DNA of 64,000 bases from Parahaliea aestuarii. GTDB taxonomy: Bacteria > Pseudomonadota > Gammaproteobacteria > Pseudomonadales > Halieaceae. The stretch covers positions 1 to 64,000 of the forward strand of contig NZ_VRYZ01000001.1 of NCBI RefSeq assembly GCF_008064635.1, in the 5' to 3' direction. Positions 51,005-60,109 of this stretch are shown here, one piece after another. A program made the translations under genes and the position numbers. The notes beneath the pieces were generated by a model. It was not told the origin of the DNA and did not search any database. It saw only the letters and a program-made list of their open reading frames with translations. Numbering within the stretch: the first letter of the stretch is position 1; each line of letters opens with the position of its first letter.

Positions 51005-51982
51005 GTGTTGCGCGTATTGGACGGGCGTCAGATTGGCGCCATGCTGGATTGGGATACCACTATTGGCCTGGTGGCCCAGGCCATGCGCCTGGTCAGTGAA
51101 AACGAAACCATTGCTCCCCTGCGCTGGGGCATGCACATGCCCGCGGGCGGCATGCTGGGCATGATGCCCGGCTACATTGCGCGCCCGGCCTGTTTCGGCA
51201 TCAAGGTGGTGAACATCATGCCCGCCAACGAGGGCACGCCCTACTCCTCCCACAGCGGCTGTATGCTGCTGTTCGACGCCGAGCACGGCCAGACCCTGGC
51301 CATGCTGGATGCCGGTGTCATTACCGCCCTGCGCACCGCCGCCGCCAGTGCCCTGGCCACCGACCTGCTGGCCAGGGACGATGCCGAGGTACTGACCGTG
51401 GTCGGTTCCGGCGAGCAGGCCGCTGCCCATGCCGAGGCCCTGTGCGCGGTGCGCAACTTGCGTGAGATCCGTGTCTGTTTCCGCGATACCGGGCGCGCCG
51501 GGCACTTTTTCGAGGCCCTGCGTGTGCCGGACAGCGTAGCAATGCGTGCCTTCTGTGATACGGGAGCGGCGCTGGAGGGCGCCGATGTTGTTTGCGCAGT
51601 GACCTCGTCCCCCACGCCGGTGATTGACGAGCATATGCTGGCACCCGGTATGCACCTCAACCTGGTGGGCGCCTGCACCCGCGACCGCCAGGAAATCACC
51701 ACAGCCGCGCTACCCCTCTGCCGCTACTTCCTCGATTCGCGTGCCTCCGCCTGGGACCAGGCCGGCGAGTTGTGCGCGGGGCTGGAGCAGGGGGTCATCA
51801 GCGACACTTTTCCCCGCGGCGAAATTGGCGAGGTATTGCTGGGGACGGTATCGGGCCGGCGCCAGCAAAGCGATATCACGGTTTATCGATCCCTGGGCGT
51901 CGCTGCCCAGGATCTGGTGGTGGCCCAGTACCTCTACGAGCGGGCCGTTCAGGACAACCTGGGTACGGAGATTCCCTTCTGA
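51005..51982 (+). CDS. Ornithine cyclodeaminase/mu-crystallin family enzyme
   Basis: The 325-residue protein starts with GTG behind GGAGTAGAG. Residues about 110-210 give the Rossmann NAD(P) site VVGSGEQAAAHAEAL, with the family substrate region MHMPAGGMLGMMPGYI and CFGIKVVNI and the arginine/aspartate block NLVGACTRDRQEI. Members deaminate ornithine or reduce ketimines and imines, including thiomorpholine and alanine-type products. It leads the operon and overlaps the amidohydrolase start (TGATG). In this context a ketimine reductase or imino-acid deaminase acting on the pathway's amino acid product is more likely than ornithine metabolism. Confidence 0.88.
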   Translation: MLRVLDGRQIGAMLDWDTTIGLVAQAMRLVSENETIAPLRWGMHMPAGGMLGMMPGYIARPACFGIKVVNIMPANEGTPYSSHSGCMLLFDAEHGQTLAMLDAGVITALRTAAASALATDLLARDDAEVLTVVGSGEQAAAHAEALCAVRNLREIRVCFRDTGRAGHFFEALRVPDSVAMRAFCDTGAALEGADVVCAVTSSPTPVIDEHMLAPGMHLNLVGACTRDRQEITTAALPLCRYFLDSRASAWDQAGELCAGLEQGVISDTFPRGEIGEVLLGTVSGRRQQSDITVYRSLGVAAQDLVVAQYLYERAVQDNLGTEIPF

Positions 51983-53394
51983 TGCGCGATGTATTTTCTC
52001 AACCAACTGGCACCGGCCTGCGGCGGGCGCTGGCAACGGCCACTCTGCTGCTGGCAACGGGGGCGCAGCTTGCCGGTGCCGCCGAGGCCGATACCGAGGT
52101 GAAAGCGCAGCTCTACACCCACCTGAACCTGATCGATGGCAGCGGCGCCCCGCTGCAGCGCGATCGCGCCATGCTGGTGGAAGACGGCCGCATCAGCGCC
52201 ATCGTGTCCAGCGCGGAAGCGACTGCACTGGTTGACGAGGGGGTAGAGGTCATCGATGGCGCGGGAGGCTACGCCCTGCCCGGGTTGATCGATACCCACG
52301 TCCACCTGGCGACCTCGCCGGAGGACGAAGAGCCACTGGTGTTGCTGCGGCGCCAGCTCTATGGCGGTGTCACCTCGGTACGGGACATGGCCGGCGATGT
52401 GCGGGTACTGGCCTTGCTGGCCCGCGACACCCGGCTGGATCGGATCGCCGGACCGGATGTTTATTATGTGGCCCTGATGGCTGGCGAGAGCTTCTTCCAG
52501 GACCCGCGCCCGGCCTCAGCGGCGCGCGGCGAGGTGCCCGGCGCGGTGCCGTGGATGCAGGCCATTACCGCCGACACCGACATGCCGCTGGCCGTGGCGC
52601 GAGCTAAGGGTACCTGGGCCACAGCGATCAAGATCTACGCCAACCTGCCGGCGGCCGAGGTGTCGCGCATCACGGCCGAAGCCCACCGCCAGGGCATGCT
52701 GGTCTGGGCCCATTCCTCGGTGTTTCCCGCCTCCCCCGGGGAAGTGGTCGCCGCGGGGGTGGATGTGATTTCCCATGTATGCCGGCTGGCCTTTGAAACC
52801 ACCGACGGGGTGCCGGAGATCTATCACCACGGGGCCGAGCCGGATTACGCCAGCATTGACCCGGCGGACAGGCGCATTACCGCAGTCTTCGACGATATGG
52901 CCGCCCGCGGCACGATTCTCGACGCCACCATCGGCCTTTACGGCAAGGCCGAGGCGCTGTTCAACGCAGACCAGGACAATGCCCGCAAGTCTTACCCCGG
53001 CTGCCCGTTGAGCTTCGCTGGTCGCCTGGTGCAGGTGGCCCGTGAGCACGGTGTGGATGTCGCCACCGGCACCGATTTTGTCAATGCCCGTGAACACCCC
53101 TGGCCGGCGCTGTACGGCGAACTGGACGCGCTGGTGGAGGAAGCCGGCATGTCGCCGCTACAGGTCATCCACTCGGCGACCGCCGTCGGTGCGCGCGCGC
53201 TGGGAATTGACAGCGATACCGGCACCCTCGAAGTCGGCAAGCGCGCGGACTTCCTGTTGTTGCGGGAGGACCCCAGCGTGAATCTGAAGGCCCTGCAGTC
53301 GCTGCAATTGACGGTGAAGCACGGCGTGCCCTATCCGCGAGAAGACTATCAACCCGATGCTGCGCCGACCGGCGCCGGCCTCGACAACCACTGA
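51982..53394 (+). CDS. Exported amidohydrolase (imidazolonepropionase/prolidase-like)
   Basis: The 470-residue protein begins at MRDVFSQPTG, sharing a base with the previous stop, and has a signal peptide (cleavage near AGAAEADT). Amidohydrolase metal ligands are visible: H106-V-H108 (DTHVHLATSP), the bridging K217 (AIKIYA), histidines in WAHSSV and VISHVC, and Asp in ATGTDFV. This lysine-bridged type includes periplasmic Xaa-Pro and Xaa-Arg dipeptidases of marine bacteria. It should therefore cleave an amide or peptide bond outside the cytoplasm. Its place before the TonB receptor suggests trimming of the ligand. Confidence 0.85.
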   Translation: MRDVFSQPTGTGLRRALATATLLLATGAQLAGAAEADTEVKAQLYTHLNLIDGSGAPLQRDRAMLVEDGRISAIVSSAEATALVDEGVEVIDGAGGYALPGLIDTHVHLATSPEDEEPLVLLRRQLYGGVTSVRDMAGDVRVLALLARDTRLDRIAGPDVYYVALMAGESFFQDPRPASAARGEVPGAVPWMQAITADTDMPLAVARAKGTWATAIKIYANLPAAEVSRITAEAHRQGMLVWAHSSVFPASPGEVVAAGVDVISHVCRLAFETTDGVPEIYHHGAEPDYASIDPADRRITAVFDDMAARGTILDATIGLYGKAEALFNADQDNARKSYPGCPLSFAGRLVQVAREHGVDVATGTDFVNAREHPWPALYGELDALVEEAGMSPLQVIHSATAVGARALGIDSDTGTLEVGKRADFLLLREDPSVNLKALQSLQLTVKHGVPYPREDYQPDAAPTGAGLDNH

Positions 53395-53461
53395 CAACAA
53401 GATCCAGCCGGAAGCAGCCCGCAAGGCGCCATCCAGCCAACGACAGGAGAGATACACCGCC

Positions 53462-55639
53462 ATGATTCCATCCCGACAACAACTGCTGGCGGCCGCCATC
53501 AGCAGCCTTTGCAGTACCGCCGTACTGGCCCAGAGCGGCGCCGGTGAACGCAGCGCCGCACTCGAGGAGGTAGTGGTCACCGCCTCCAAGCGCGGAGTGA
53601 GCACGGTGCAGGATATTCCCACCAATATTTCCGCCATCGGTGGCGCCTTGCTGGAACAGACCCACGCCATGGGCATCCAGGACATGGCGCGCTTCATTCC
53701 CGGCCTCAGCGCCGTGGACAACGGCCCCGGCAACGAGCAGGTCATCATTCGCGGTCTCGCTTCATCCGCAGGGGCTGCCCAGGTCGGCACACTTTTCGAT
53801 GAAATCCCCGCAACCGGTACCGGCGGTACCAACGTCGCCCAGACCGACCTGCAACTGTACGACCTCGAGCGGGTGGAAGTGCTGCGCGGCCCCCAGGGCA
53901 CGCTGTACGGCAGCGGTTCCCAGGGCGGTACCCTGCGCTATATCACCAACAAGCCGAACCTCTCTGCGCTGGAAGGTTCGCTGCAAATGGACGCCGGCAC
54001 CCGCTCCCGCGATGCCGGCGAAGCCTACCAGGTCAACGGCATGTTCAACGCACCGGTGGTGGAGGATACCTTCGCCCTGCGCGCGGTCGGCTTCTACCGC
54101 GACGCCGACGGCTATGTCGATCTGCCGGACCTCGGCGAGAGCGGCACCAACAGCGAGGAGAGCTACGGTGGCCGGCTGATGGGTACCCTGCTGCTGGGTG
54201 AGCGCACCACGCTGAATGCCTCGGCCTGGTACCAGAATCTGGAGGTGGATGACCAGCCGCTGGTGAACGAGCGCGAGGACGCCCGTCCCGGCCAGGTGCG
54301 CCTGCCCTTCGAAGATGAACTGACCATGTACAACCTGACCCTGGATCACGAACTGGACTCCGGGGACATCACCGCCACCGCGTCCTGGTACGATCGCGCG
54401 ACCTTCTTCGCCTTCGATGTGTCGCAGTTCGTGCCCATGCCCGGCAGCGTCAACCAGAACCGTGACAACGAACTGTTCAGTGCTGAGCTGCGCTACGCCT
54501 CGCGCTTTGACGGGCCGCTGCAGATGATCGTTGGCGGTTTCTACCAGGAGCGCGAAACCAGCAGCAGTTCCATCGGCTACTTCGTCGACACCAGCACCGG
54601 CCTGGTGCCATCTGACCCGGCCAGTTTCTTCGACAACCGCGCCGAAACGGATTTCACCAACAAGGCCCTGTTCGGCGAGTTCACCTGGGAAGTGAGTGAG
54701 CAGCTGGAATTACTCGCAGGCTTTCGCGCCTTCGAGGTGGACACCTGGTCCCAGGCCAACGAAATTGCATCGCCCTTCGGCGAGCCGGCCGGCCTGCAGA
54801 ATCCGCTGGAGTCGGACAACAGCGACGTGATCTACAAGTTGCAGGCTTCCTACCGCTTCAATGACGATGTGCTGGCCTACCTGGTGTATTCCCAGGGCTT
54901 CCGCGAGGGCGGCGCCAACACGCTCAACCTGGAGACGCCCAGTGGCCGCCCGGTGCCGCGCGGCTTCGAGCCGGACCTGGTGGACAACTACGAGTTCGGC
55001 TGGAAGAGCGACTGGCTGGACGGCCAGCTGCGCCTGAACGGCGCGCTCTACACCATGCAGTGGACCGACATCCAGGTCAGTCTGCTGGACGCCACCCAGG
55101 CCTTTGAGTACATCACCAACGCCGGCAAGGCGGACCTGATGGGGGTGGAGCTGGAGTCGGTGATTCGCCCCGCGGCACTGCCGGGCCTGACCATCCGCTT
55201 CAACGCCAACTACTCGGAGCAGGAACTGGCTGAAAATACCCCCGCCTATGACGCCGGAGACATCACTGCCGGCCGCGATGGCGATCGCCTGCCCGATACT
55301 TTTCCTTTCTCGGCGGGTTTGATTGTCGAACAGCAGTTTGAGCTCGGCGGCTACAACGCCTACGCCTCACTGGATGCCTCCTACGTAGGTACGGCGCTGA
55401 CAACCTTCTCCAAACGCTCCACCGATGCGCGCGAGTACGGAGATTACATTCTCGGTGGCGCCCGCCTGGGCGTTAGCCTGAATAACTGGGAGGCGGCCCT
55501 GTACGTTACCAACATCGCTGATGTGCGCGAACCGGTGAACTGGGAAGTGGAAGCGCGGGAAGGTATTCCCGACCGTATCTTCACCACCCAGCCGCGCACC
55601 GTGGGCATCAACCTCGTCTACACCTTCCAGGAGGGCTGA
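53462..55639 (+). CDS. TonB-dependent receptor of the catabolic operon
   Basis: I start at MIPSRQQLLAAAISS (725 residues), after a 67-base gap with AGGAGAG and with a signal peptide ending AVLAQ. The plug (ALEEVVVTASKRGVSTVQDIPTNI, IIRGLASSAG, RGPQGTLYGSGSQGGTLRYIT) is followed by the barrel ending VGINLVYTFQEG. It should bring the operon's substrate across the outer membrane. It is followed after 1 base by the M19-like gene. It shares the fold, but little sequence beyond the plug motifs, with the other receptor at 33499-36012. Confidence 0.9.
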   Translation: MIPSRQQLLAAAISSLCSTAVLAQSGAGERSAALEEVVVTASKRGVSTVQDIPTNISAIGGALLEQTHAMGIQDMARFIPGLSAVDNGPGNEQVIIRGLASSAGAAQVGTLFDEIPATGTGGTNVAQTDLQLYDLERVEVLRGPQGTLYGSGSQGGTLRYITNKPNLSALEGSLQMDAGTRSRDAGEAYQVNGMFNAPVVEDTFALRAVGFYRDADGYVDLPDLGESGTNSEESYGGRLMGTLLLGERTTLNASAWYQNLEVDDQPLVNEREDARPGQVRLPFEDELTMYNLTLDHELDSGDITATASWYDRATFFAFDVSQFVPMPGSVNQNRDNELFSAELRYASRFDGPLQMIVGGFYQERETSSSSIGYFVDTSTGLVPSDPASFFDNRAETDFTNKALFGEFTWEVSEQLELLAGFRAFEVDTWSQANEIASPFGEPAGLQNPLESDNSDVIYKLQASYRFNDDVLAYLVYSQGFREGGANTLNLETPSGRPVPRGFEPDLVDNYEFGWKSDWLDGQLRLNGALYTMQWTDIQVSLLDATQAFEYITNAGKADLMGVELESVIRPAALPGLTIRFNANYSEQELAENTPAYDAGDITAGRDGDRLPDTFPFSAGLIVEQQFELGGYNAYASLDASYVGTALTTFSKRSTDAREYGDYILGGARLGVSLNNWEAALYVTNIADVREPVNWEVEAREGIPDRIFTTQPRTVGINLVYTFQEG

Positions 55640-55640
55640 C

Positions 55641-56813
55641 ATGAGCGAACTGACACGTCGTCATTTGCTGCGCTATTCGGTAGCGGGCGCGGCCCTGGGT
55701 GGTCTGGGTGCACTGTCGCCCTCCCTCAGCGCGGCGCGCAGCTATGATTTTGGTGACACGCTGGTTATCAATAATCTCGGCGGTATTGGCAATCCCAACC
55801 TGCGCCTGCAACCACCGGCAACACCGGCGGGGCCGGTGGGCAGCAGCTATGAGCATCTCGATGAGCGCGCCCTGGAGGATCTGATCGCCTCCGGCACCAG
55901 CGCCATCAACGTGACCCTGGGGCATGTTGCTGGGCCGGTGGAGCCCTTTGAATACAGCGTGGGGGAGATCGCCGCCTGGAATCGCATTATCGAGCAGCAC
56001 CCCGACAAGCTGCTCAAGGTACTGACTAGCGGGGACATCCTCGAAGCCCGGCGCAGCGGCCGCACCGGAGTGATCTTCGGCTTCCAGAACACCACCATGC
56101 TGGGTTCGGATGCCGGCCGGGCCGGCCTCTTCGCCGGCCTCGGTGTGCGCATCATCCAGCTCACCTACAACGATCGCAATGCGGTGGGTGCGGGCTCCAT
56201 GGTGCCGGAGAACAGCGGGCTTACCGACTTCGGCCGCCAGGTGGTCGCGCAGCTGAATGCCGAGCGGGTGCTGGTGGACCTGAGTCACAGCGGTGAACAG
56301 ACCTGCCTCGATGCGATCAAGGCATCCGCTTCGCCAATCTGCATCAGCCACACCGGCTGCCGCGCCCTGAGCGATTTGCCGCGCAACAAGACCGACGCCG
56401 AGCTGCGGGCGCTGGCCGGGCGCGGCGGTGTCGCGGGCATCTACTTCATGCCTTTTCTCAAGGCCGACAGCTTCCCGGATGCCAGCGACGTGGTGCGCCA
56501 CATCGAGCACGCTATCAAGGTCTGCGGCGAGGATCATGTGGGTATCGGCACCGACGGCGGTACCACCGCGGTGGACGATTTGCCGGCTTACCACGCCGCC
56601 ATCGACGCGGAAATCGCCTCGCGCCGCGCGGCGGGTATCTCCGCGCGCGGCGAGAAACCCGGCGTGGTGCCATTCATTCCGGACCTGCAGGGACCGGGGC
56701 AGTTTCGCCAGCTGGCTGATATGATGGCCGCCGCAGGCCATCCGTCGCGGGTGATCGAGAAAGTGATGGGGCAGAATTTCCTGCGCCTGCAGCGGGAAGT
56801 CTGGGGCGCCTGA
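55641..56813 (+). CDS. Exported M19 (renal dipeptidase-like) protein with altered metal ligands
   Basis: The 390-residue protein has a Tat-like signal (R6-R-H-L-L-R followed by a hydrophobic stretch and cleavage near SLSAAR). The M19 scaffold is clear: VDLSHSGEQTCLDAI and CISHTGCRAL (two metal histidines) and GIGTDGG. However, the N-terminal H-x-D zinc motif is replaced by I-N-N-L-G (residues 43-47), and the bridging Glu appears as Gln (GFQNTTM). The family includes such a divergent subgroup. It may be catalytically different from a dipeptidase, perhaps a formamidase or amidase. It is tightly linked to the receptor upstream. Confidence 0.82.
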   Translation: MSELTRRHLLRYSVAGAALGGLGALSPSLSAARSYDFGDTLVINNLGGIGNPNLRLQPPATPAGPVGSSYEHLDERALEDLIASGTSAINVTLGHVAGPVEPFEYSVGEIAAWNRIIEQHPDKLLKVLTSGDILEARRSGRTGVIFGFQNTTMLGSDAGRAGLFAGLGVRIIQLTYNDRNAVGAGSMVPENSGLTDFGRQVVAQLNAERVLVDLSHSGEQTCLDAIKASASPICISHTGCRALSDLPRNKTDAELRALAGRGGVAGIYFMPFLKADSFPDASDVVRHIEHAIKVCGEDHVGIGTDGGTTAVDDLPAYHAAIDAEIASRRAAGISARGEKPGVVPFIPDLQGPGQFRQLADMMAAAGHPSRVIEKVMGQNFLRLQREVWGA

Positions 56814-56852
56814 ACCCGGGTTCGGGCGCACCATCGCAAGCGGGAGTAAAGC

Positions 56853-57785
56853 GTGTCAGAAGATGTAATCACCCTGGTCAATACCCGGGTTGTACCCCTT
56901 GGCCTCATGGCCATCATGTTCAGTCTGGGGCTGTCTGTCACCGTGGCGGACTTTGCGCGCCTGCTGCGTCGGCCCAAAGCCACCGCGGTCGGGCTCGGCG
57001 GGCAGCTGGTCTTGCTGCCGCTGATCGCCTGGAGCCTGGCGCTGCTTTTTCAGCTGCCGCCGGCCATGGCGGTGGGGCTGGTGATTCTCGCCGCCTGCCC
57101 CGGCGGCGTCACCTCCAACGCCGTGGTGTTCGCCGCGCGGGGGGATGTCGCCCTGTCAGTGACGCTGACCGCCTGCTCCAGCCTGATTACTATCGTTACC
57201 ACGCCCTTGCTGATCGGCCTGGGCCTGGACTATTTCTACGCCAGTGGTGATGCCCCGGTGATGAATGTCGGGCAGACCGTGCAGCGCCTGCTGCAGATGA
57301 CGGTACTGCCGGTGGCGGTGGGCATGACCGTGCGGCAGCTGCTGCCGGCGCTGGCGGACGTGGTGGTCAAGGTCCTGCGGCCGGTGTCGGTGCTGATCCT
57401 GGTGCTGGTGATCGGGCTGTCGGTGGTCACCAGCGCAGAGCTGCTGAAGGACAACCTGTTCACCGCCGGGCCGGTCATCTACCTGTTGAACCTGCTGGCC
57501 ATGGGCAGCGGCCTGGCCCTGGCCCGGGCGGCGCGCCTGCAGCAGGGCGAGCGCATGACGCTGGCGGTGGAAGTGGGAGTGCAGAATGCCACCATGGCGA
57601 CCTTCCTCAGCCTTTCTATACTCAACGACTGGGAGCTGGCGATTGTGCCCACGCTCTATGGCTGCATCATGCTGATCAATGCCGGCATCCTGGTGCGCCT
57701 GCTGAAACGGCGCCAGGCGCAGGCAGGTACTGAGGGCGATAGCGACAACACCCTGGCGTCGCCAAAGGAGGGCGCTGCACCGTGA
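56853..57785 (+). CDS. Bile acid:sodium symporter (BASS) family transporter
   Basis: The 310-residue protein has nine to ten membrane helices and the BASS pattern: LMAIMFSLGLSVTVADFARLLRRPKA, GLVILAACPGGVTSNAVVFAARGDVALSVTLTACSSLITIVTTPLL, and GVQNATMATF. The family imports organic anions with Na+ (bile acids, pyruvate, pantothenate). Here it probably moves the operon's carboxylic substrate across the inner membrane. It overlaps the next gene by 4 bases (GTGA). Confidence 0.88.
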   Translation: MSEDVITLVNTRVVPLGLMAIMFSLGLSVTVADFARLLRRPKATAVGLGGQLVLLPLIAWSLALLFQLPPAMAVGLVILAACPGGVTSNAVVFAARGDVALSVTLTACSSLITIVTTPLLIGLGLDYFYASGDAPVMNVGQTVQRLLQMTVLPVAVGMTVRQLLPALADVVVKVLRPVSVLILVLVIGLSVVTSAELLKDNLFTAGPVIYLLNLLAMGSGLALARAARLQQGERMTLAVEVGVQNATMATFLSLSILNDWELAIVPTLYGCIMLINAGILVRLLKRRQAQAGTEGDSDNTLASPKEGAAP

Positions 57786-58966
57786 TTACACCCAATGCCG
57801 CCACCTTCGACCAGTGGATTCGCGGGCCCTTCCGCGACATCAACAGCGAGTTGGAGGCCCTGTATTTCGCCCAGCCCAATCGCGCCAACGTGGCTGGGGT
57901 GGGCGATGCCCTGAAGCAGGTGTTGCTGGCCGAGGGGCGTGAGCATATCGCCGCCCTGCTCGCCGAGGGCAATACCGACGAGGGCTTCGACGCCAACTTC
58001 GACCTGCTCGGCAATGTCGGCTTCTACATGGCCGCCTGCCGCCGCCACGAACTCACCGAACCCAGTCGCGAGACCCGTTCGCCGCTCACCGAGGCCTCGG
58101 CCCTGGCCATGCAGCTCGGTGCCTCCCTGGGCACGGTGCCGCGCTTTGCCTCCGCCCACCTGGAAACCCACAACCGCGCTGTAAACGGTGTGTTCAAGTC
58201 CTTTACCGATCTCGAGGACGAAATCACCTTTATCGCCTACAACACCCGCGGCGCCTTCGGCTATATCCGCGCCGCCGAGGCCCTGCTGCACCTGCTGCCG
58301 CTGGGGATTTCGCACCCGGTGGCGGCGGACCTGCTGCGCCAGGCGAAGGCCTCGCTGGAGGACGTGCACCGCTACAACGGCGAGCTGTTCGAGGCGCTGG
58401 ATGTGGAGCGCTTCTTCTACTGTGTGCGCCCCTACTACAAACCCCACCGGGTCGGCCTGCGGGAGTACCGCGGCGCCAACGCCGGCGATTTCGCCGGCAT
58501 CAATGTGATCGACCTGCTGCTCGGCCTTTGCCGGGCGGACGACCCCTACTACTCCCAGATCCTGGTGGACAAGTTCCTGTTCATGCGCCCCGACGATCAG
58601 CTGGTGCTGCGCGACTGCATGCGCCGACGCAGCCTGCTGGACGCCTTCCTGGATGAGCAGGGCAGCAGTGAATCACCCTGGTACCGGCACAACCTGCAGT
58701 TGTTCCTGGAAGTCTGCGAGGCCCACGGTCGCACCGCCCTGCAGCACCACGAGCAGTTGGTGGAGAAGTTCATCGTCAAGCCCGCCGACGAGGGAGACCT
58801 GGTGGAGGACAAGGGGCTCACCGCCAGCGGTCCGCCCCTGCCGGTCCTGCTCAAGGCCCTGAAAACGCTCTGCGACCTGCGCGCCGGTGCCGAACGCGAT
58901 GATATTCCCTCCCGCTACCGCGAGCTGGCCACCCTGCGCAGTCTGCTGGCAGGTGGCCATGACTGA
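57782..58966 (+). CDS. PrnB/DUF1864-like heme protein of the indoleamine 2,3-dioxygenase fold
   Basis: This 394-residue protein (GTG start overlapping the BASS stop) resembles the DUF1864/PrnB family of heme-dependent aromatic oxygenases. The block Y229-R-G-A-N-A-G-D-F-A-G-I-N followed by VIDLLLGLC lines up with the SGGS..QSSVFQCFDVLLGI loop of IDO. ALQHH(E)QLVEKFIVKPA lines up with the proximal-histidine helix LRSYHLQIVTKYILIP, making H323 the likely heme ligand (PrnB has His313). IDO/TDO cleave the indole ring of tryptophan and PrnB rearranges 7-chlorotryptophan. The next gene being kynureninase-like makes an indole-ring oxygenase the most natural reading. Confidence 0.8.
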   Translation: MITPNAATFDQWIRGPFRDINSELEALYFAQPNRANVAGVGDALKQVLLAEGREHIAALLAEGNTDEGFDANFDLLGNVGFYMAACRRHELTEPSRETRSPLTEASALAMQLGASLGTVPRFASAHLETHNRAVNGVFKSFTDLEDEITFIAYNTRGAFGYIRAAEALLHLLPLGISHPVAADLLRQAKASLEDVHRYNGELFEALDVERFFYCVRPYYKPHRVGLREYRGANAGDFAGINVIDLLLGLCRADDPYYSQILVDKFLFMRPDDQLVLRDCMRRRSLLDAFLDEQGSSESPWYRHNLQLFLEVCEAHGRTALQHHEQLVEKFIVKPADEGDLVEDKGLTASGPPLPVLLKALKTLCDLRAGAERDDIPSRYRELATLRSLLAGGHD

Positions 58967-60092
58967 GGTGATCGACGGTTTGCTCGACCCCCAGTGGAAG
59001 GCCTGCTATGCCGCCACGCCGGGTATCTACCTGCTGTCCCACTCCGTGGGGCGGATGCCCGCCAGCAGCCTGGAAGCCCTGCGCCAGGGCTTTCTCGATC
59101 CCTGGGAGGCGGGGCGCAGCGAACCCTGGCCGCAGTGGATGGAAGCCCTGCAGCAGTTCCCCCAGGCCCTGGCACGGCTGCTGAATACCCGGCCCGAGGC
59201 CATCTGCCCCCAGGTCAACGTCTCCAGCGGCCTGACCAAGGTACTGGGCGCGCAGCGGCCGCAGTCCAGCCGGAATGTCATCCTGTTCAGCGAGCGCGAT
59301 TTCCCCTCTCTGGGTTTTGTCGTGGAGCAGGCGCAGAAGCTGGGCTATCGCGGGCGCATGCTGCCGGCCTCCCTCGACCTGCAGGATCCACAGGTCTGGG
59401 CAGACGCCCTCGGTGAGGATGTGCACACGGTGCTGGTCACCCACGCCTGGTCCAATACCGGCCAGTTGGCGCCGGTGGCGTCCATTGTGGCCCTGGCCCG
59501 GCAGCGCGGTGTCTTTTCCGTGGTGGATGTGGCCCAGTCCCTGGGGGTCATTCCCATCGACCTGCAGCAGTGGGGCGCCGACGTGGTACTGGGTTCCTGC
59601 GTGAAGTGGTGCTGCGGCGGCCCGGGAGCGGGCTTTCTGTGGCTGTCGCCGGAGCACTTTGGCGGGTTGGAGCCGCTGGACGTGGGCTGGTTCTCCCACA
59701 GCAATCCCTTCGAATTTGATATCCACCACTTTGACTACGCCCCGGATGCCGGCCGTTTCATGGGCGGCACGCCGTCGGTGATGCCCTTTGTGCTGGCCGC
59801 CAACAGTATCGCCCTGGTCAACCGCATCGGCATCCAGCACATTCGCCACCACAACCTGGCCCTGGGGCAGCGCCTGATCGACGGCCTGGCGGAGGGCGAA
59901 TTGCGCTCTCCCGCCGCGCCGGAGCAGCGCAGCGGTACCGTGGTGGTAAAGCCCGCGGATGGCGATGCCCCCGGCCGCCTGGAGGAGGTGGGGGTGGCCT
60001 TTGACGAGCGCGCGCAAGGGCTGCGCCTGTCGGCTCATGTCTACAACAGTGTCGAGGAAATCGATACCGTGGTGGCCTGTCTGCGCGGCTGA
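58959..60092 (+). CDS. Kynureninase-like class V aminotransferase-fold PLP enzyme
   Basis: I start at MTEVIDGLLDPQW (377 residues), overlapping the heme protein stop by 8 bases. The PLP lysine is K216 (GSCVKWCCGGPGAGFLW), the Asp that pairs with the pyridine nitrogen is D190 (VVDVAQSLG), and GWFSHSNPFEFD lines up with the GWWGH region of kynureninases. The block RFMGGTPSVM also fits. Kynureninase splits kynurenine into anthranilate and alanine. A cysteine desulfurase is excluded by lack of the Cys loop. It ends the seven-gene operon, 18 bases before the convergent TetR gene. Confidence 0.83.
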   Translation: MTEVIDGLLDPQWKACYAATPGIYLLSHSVGRMPASSLEALRQGFLDPWEAGRSEPWPQWMEALQQFPQALARLLNTRPEAICPQVNVSSGLTKVLGAQRPQSSRNVILFSERDFPSLGFVVEQAQKLGYRGRMLPASLDLQDPQVWADALGEDVHTVLVTHAWSNTGQLAPVASIVALARQRGVFSVVDVAQSLGVIPIDLQQWGADVVLGSCVKWCCGGPGAGFLWLSPEHFGGLEPLDVGWFSHSNPFEFDIHHFDYAPDAGRFMGGTPSVMPFVLAANSIALVNRIGIQHIRHHNLALGQRLIDGLAEGELRSPAAPEQRSGTVVVKPADGDAPGRLEEVGVAFDERAQGLRLSAHVYNSVEEIDTVVACLRG

Positions 60093-60109
60093 ACCCGCGT
60101 CGCCGTTTT

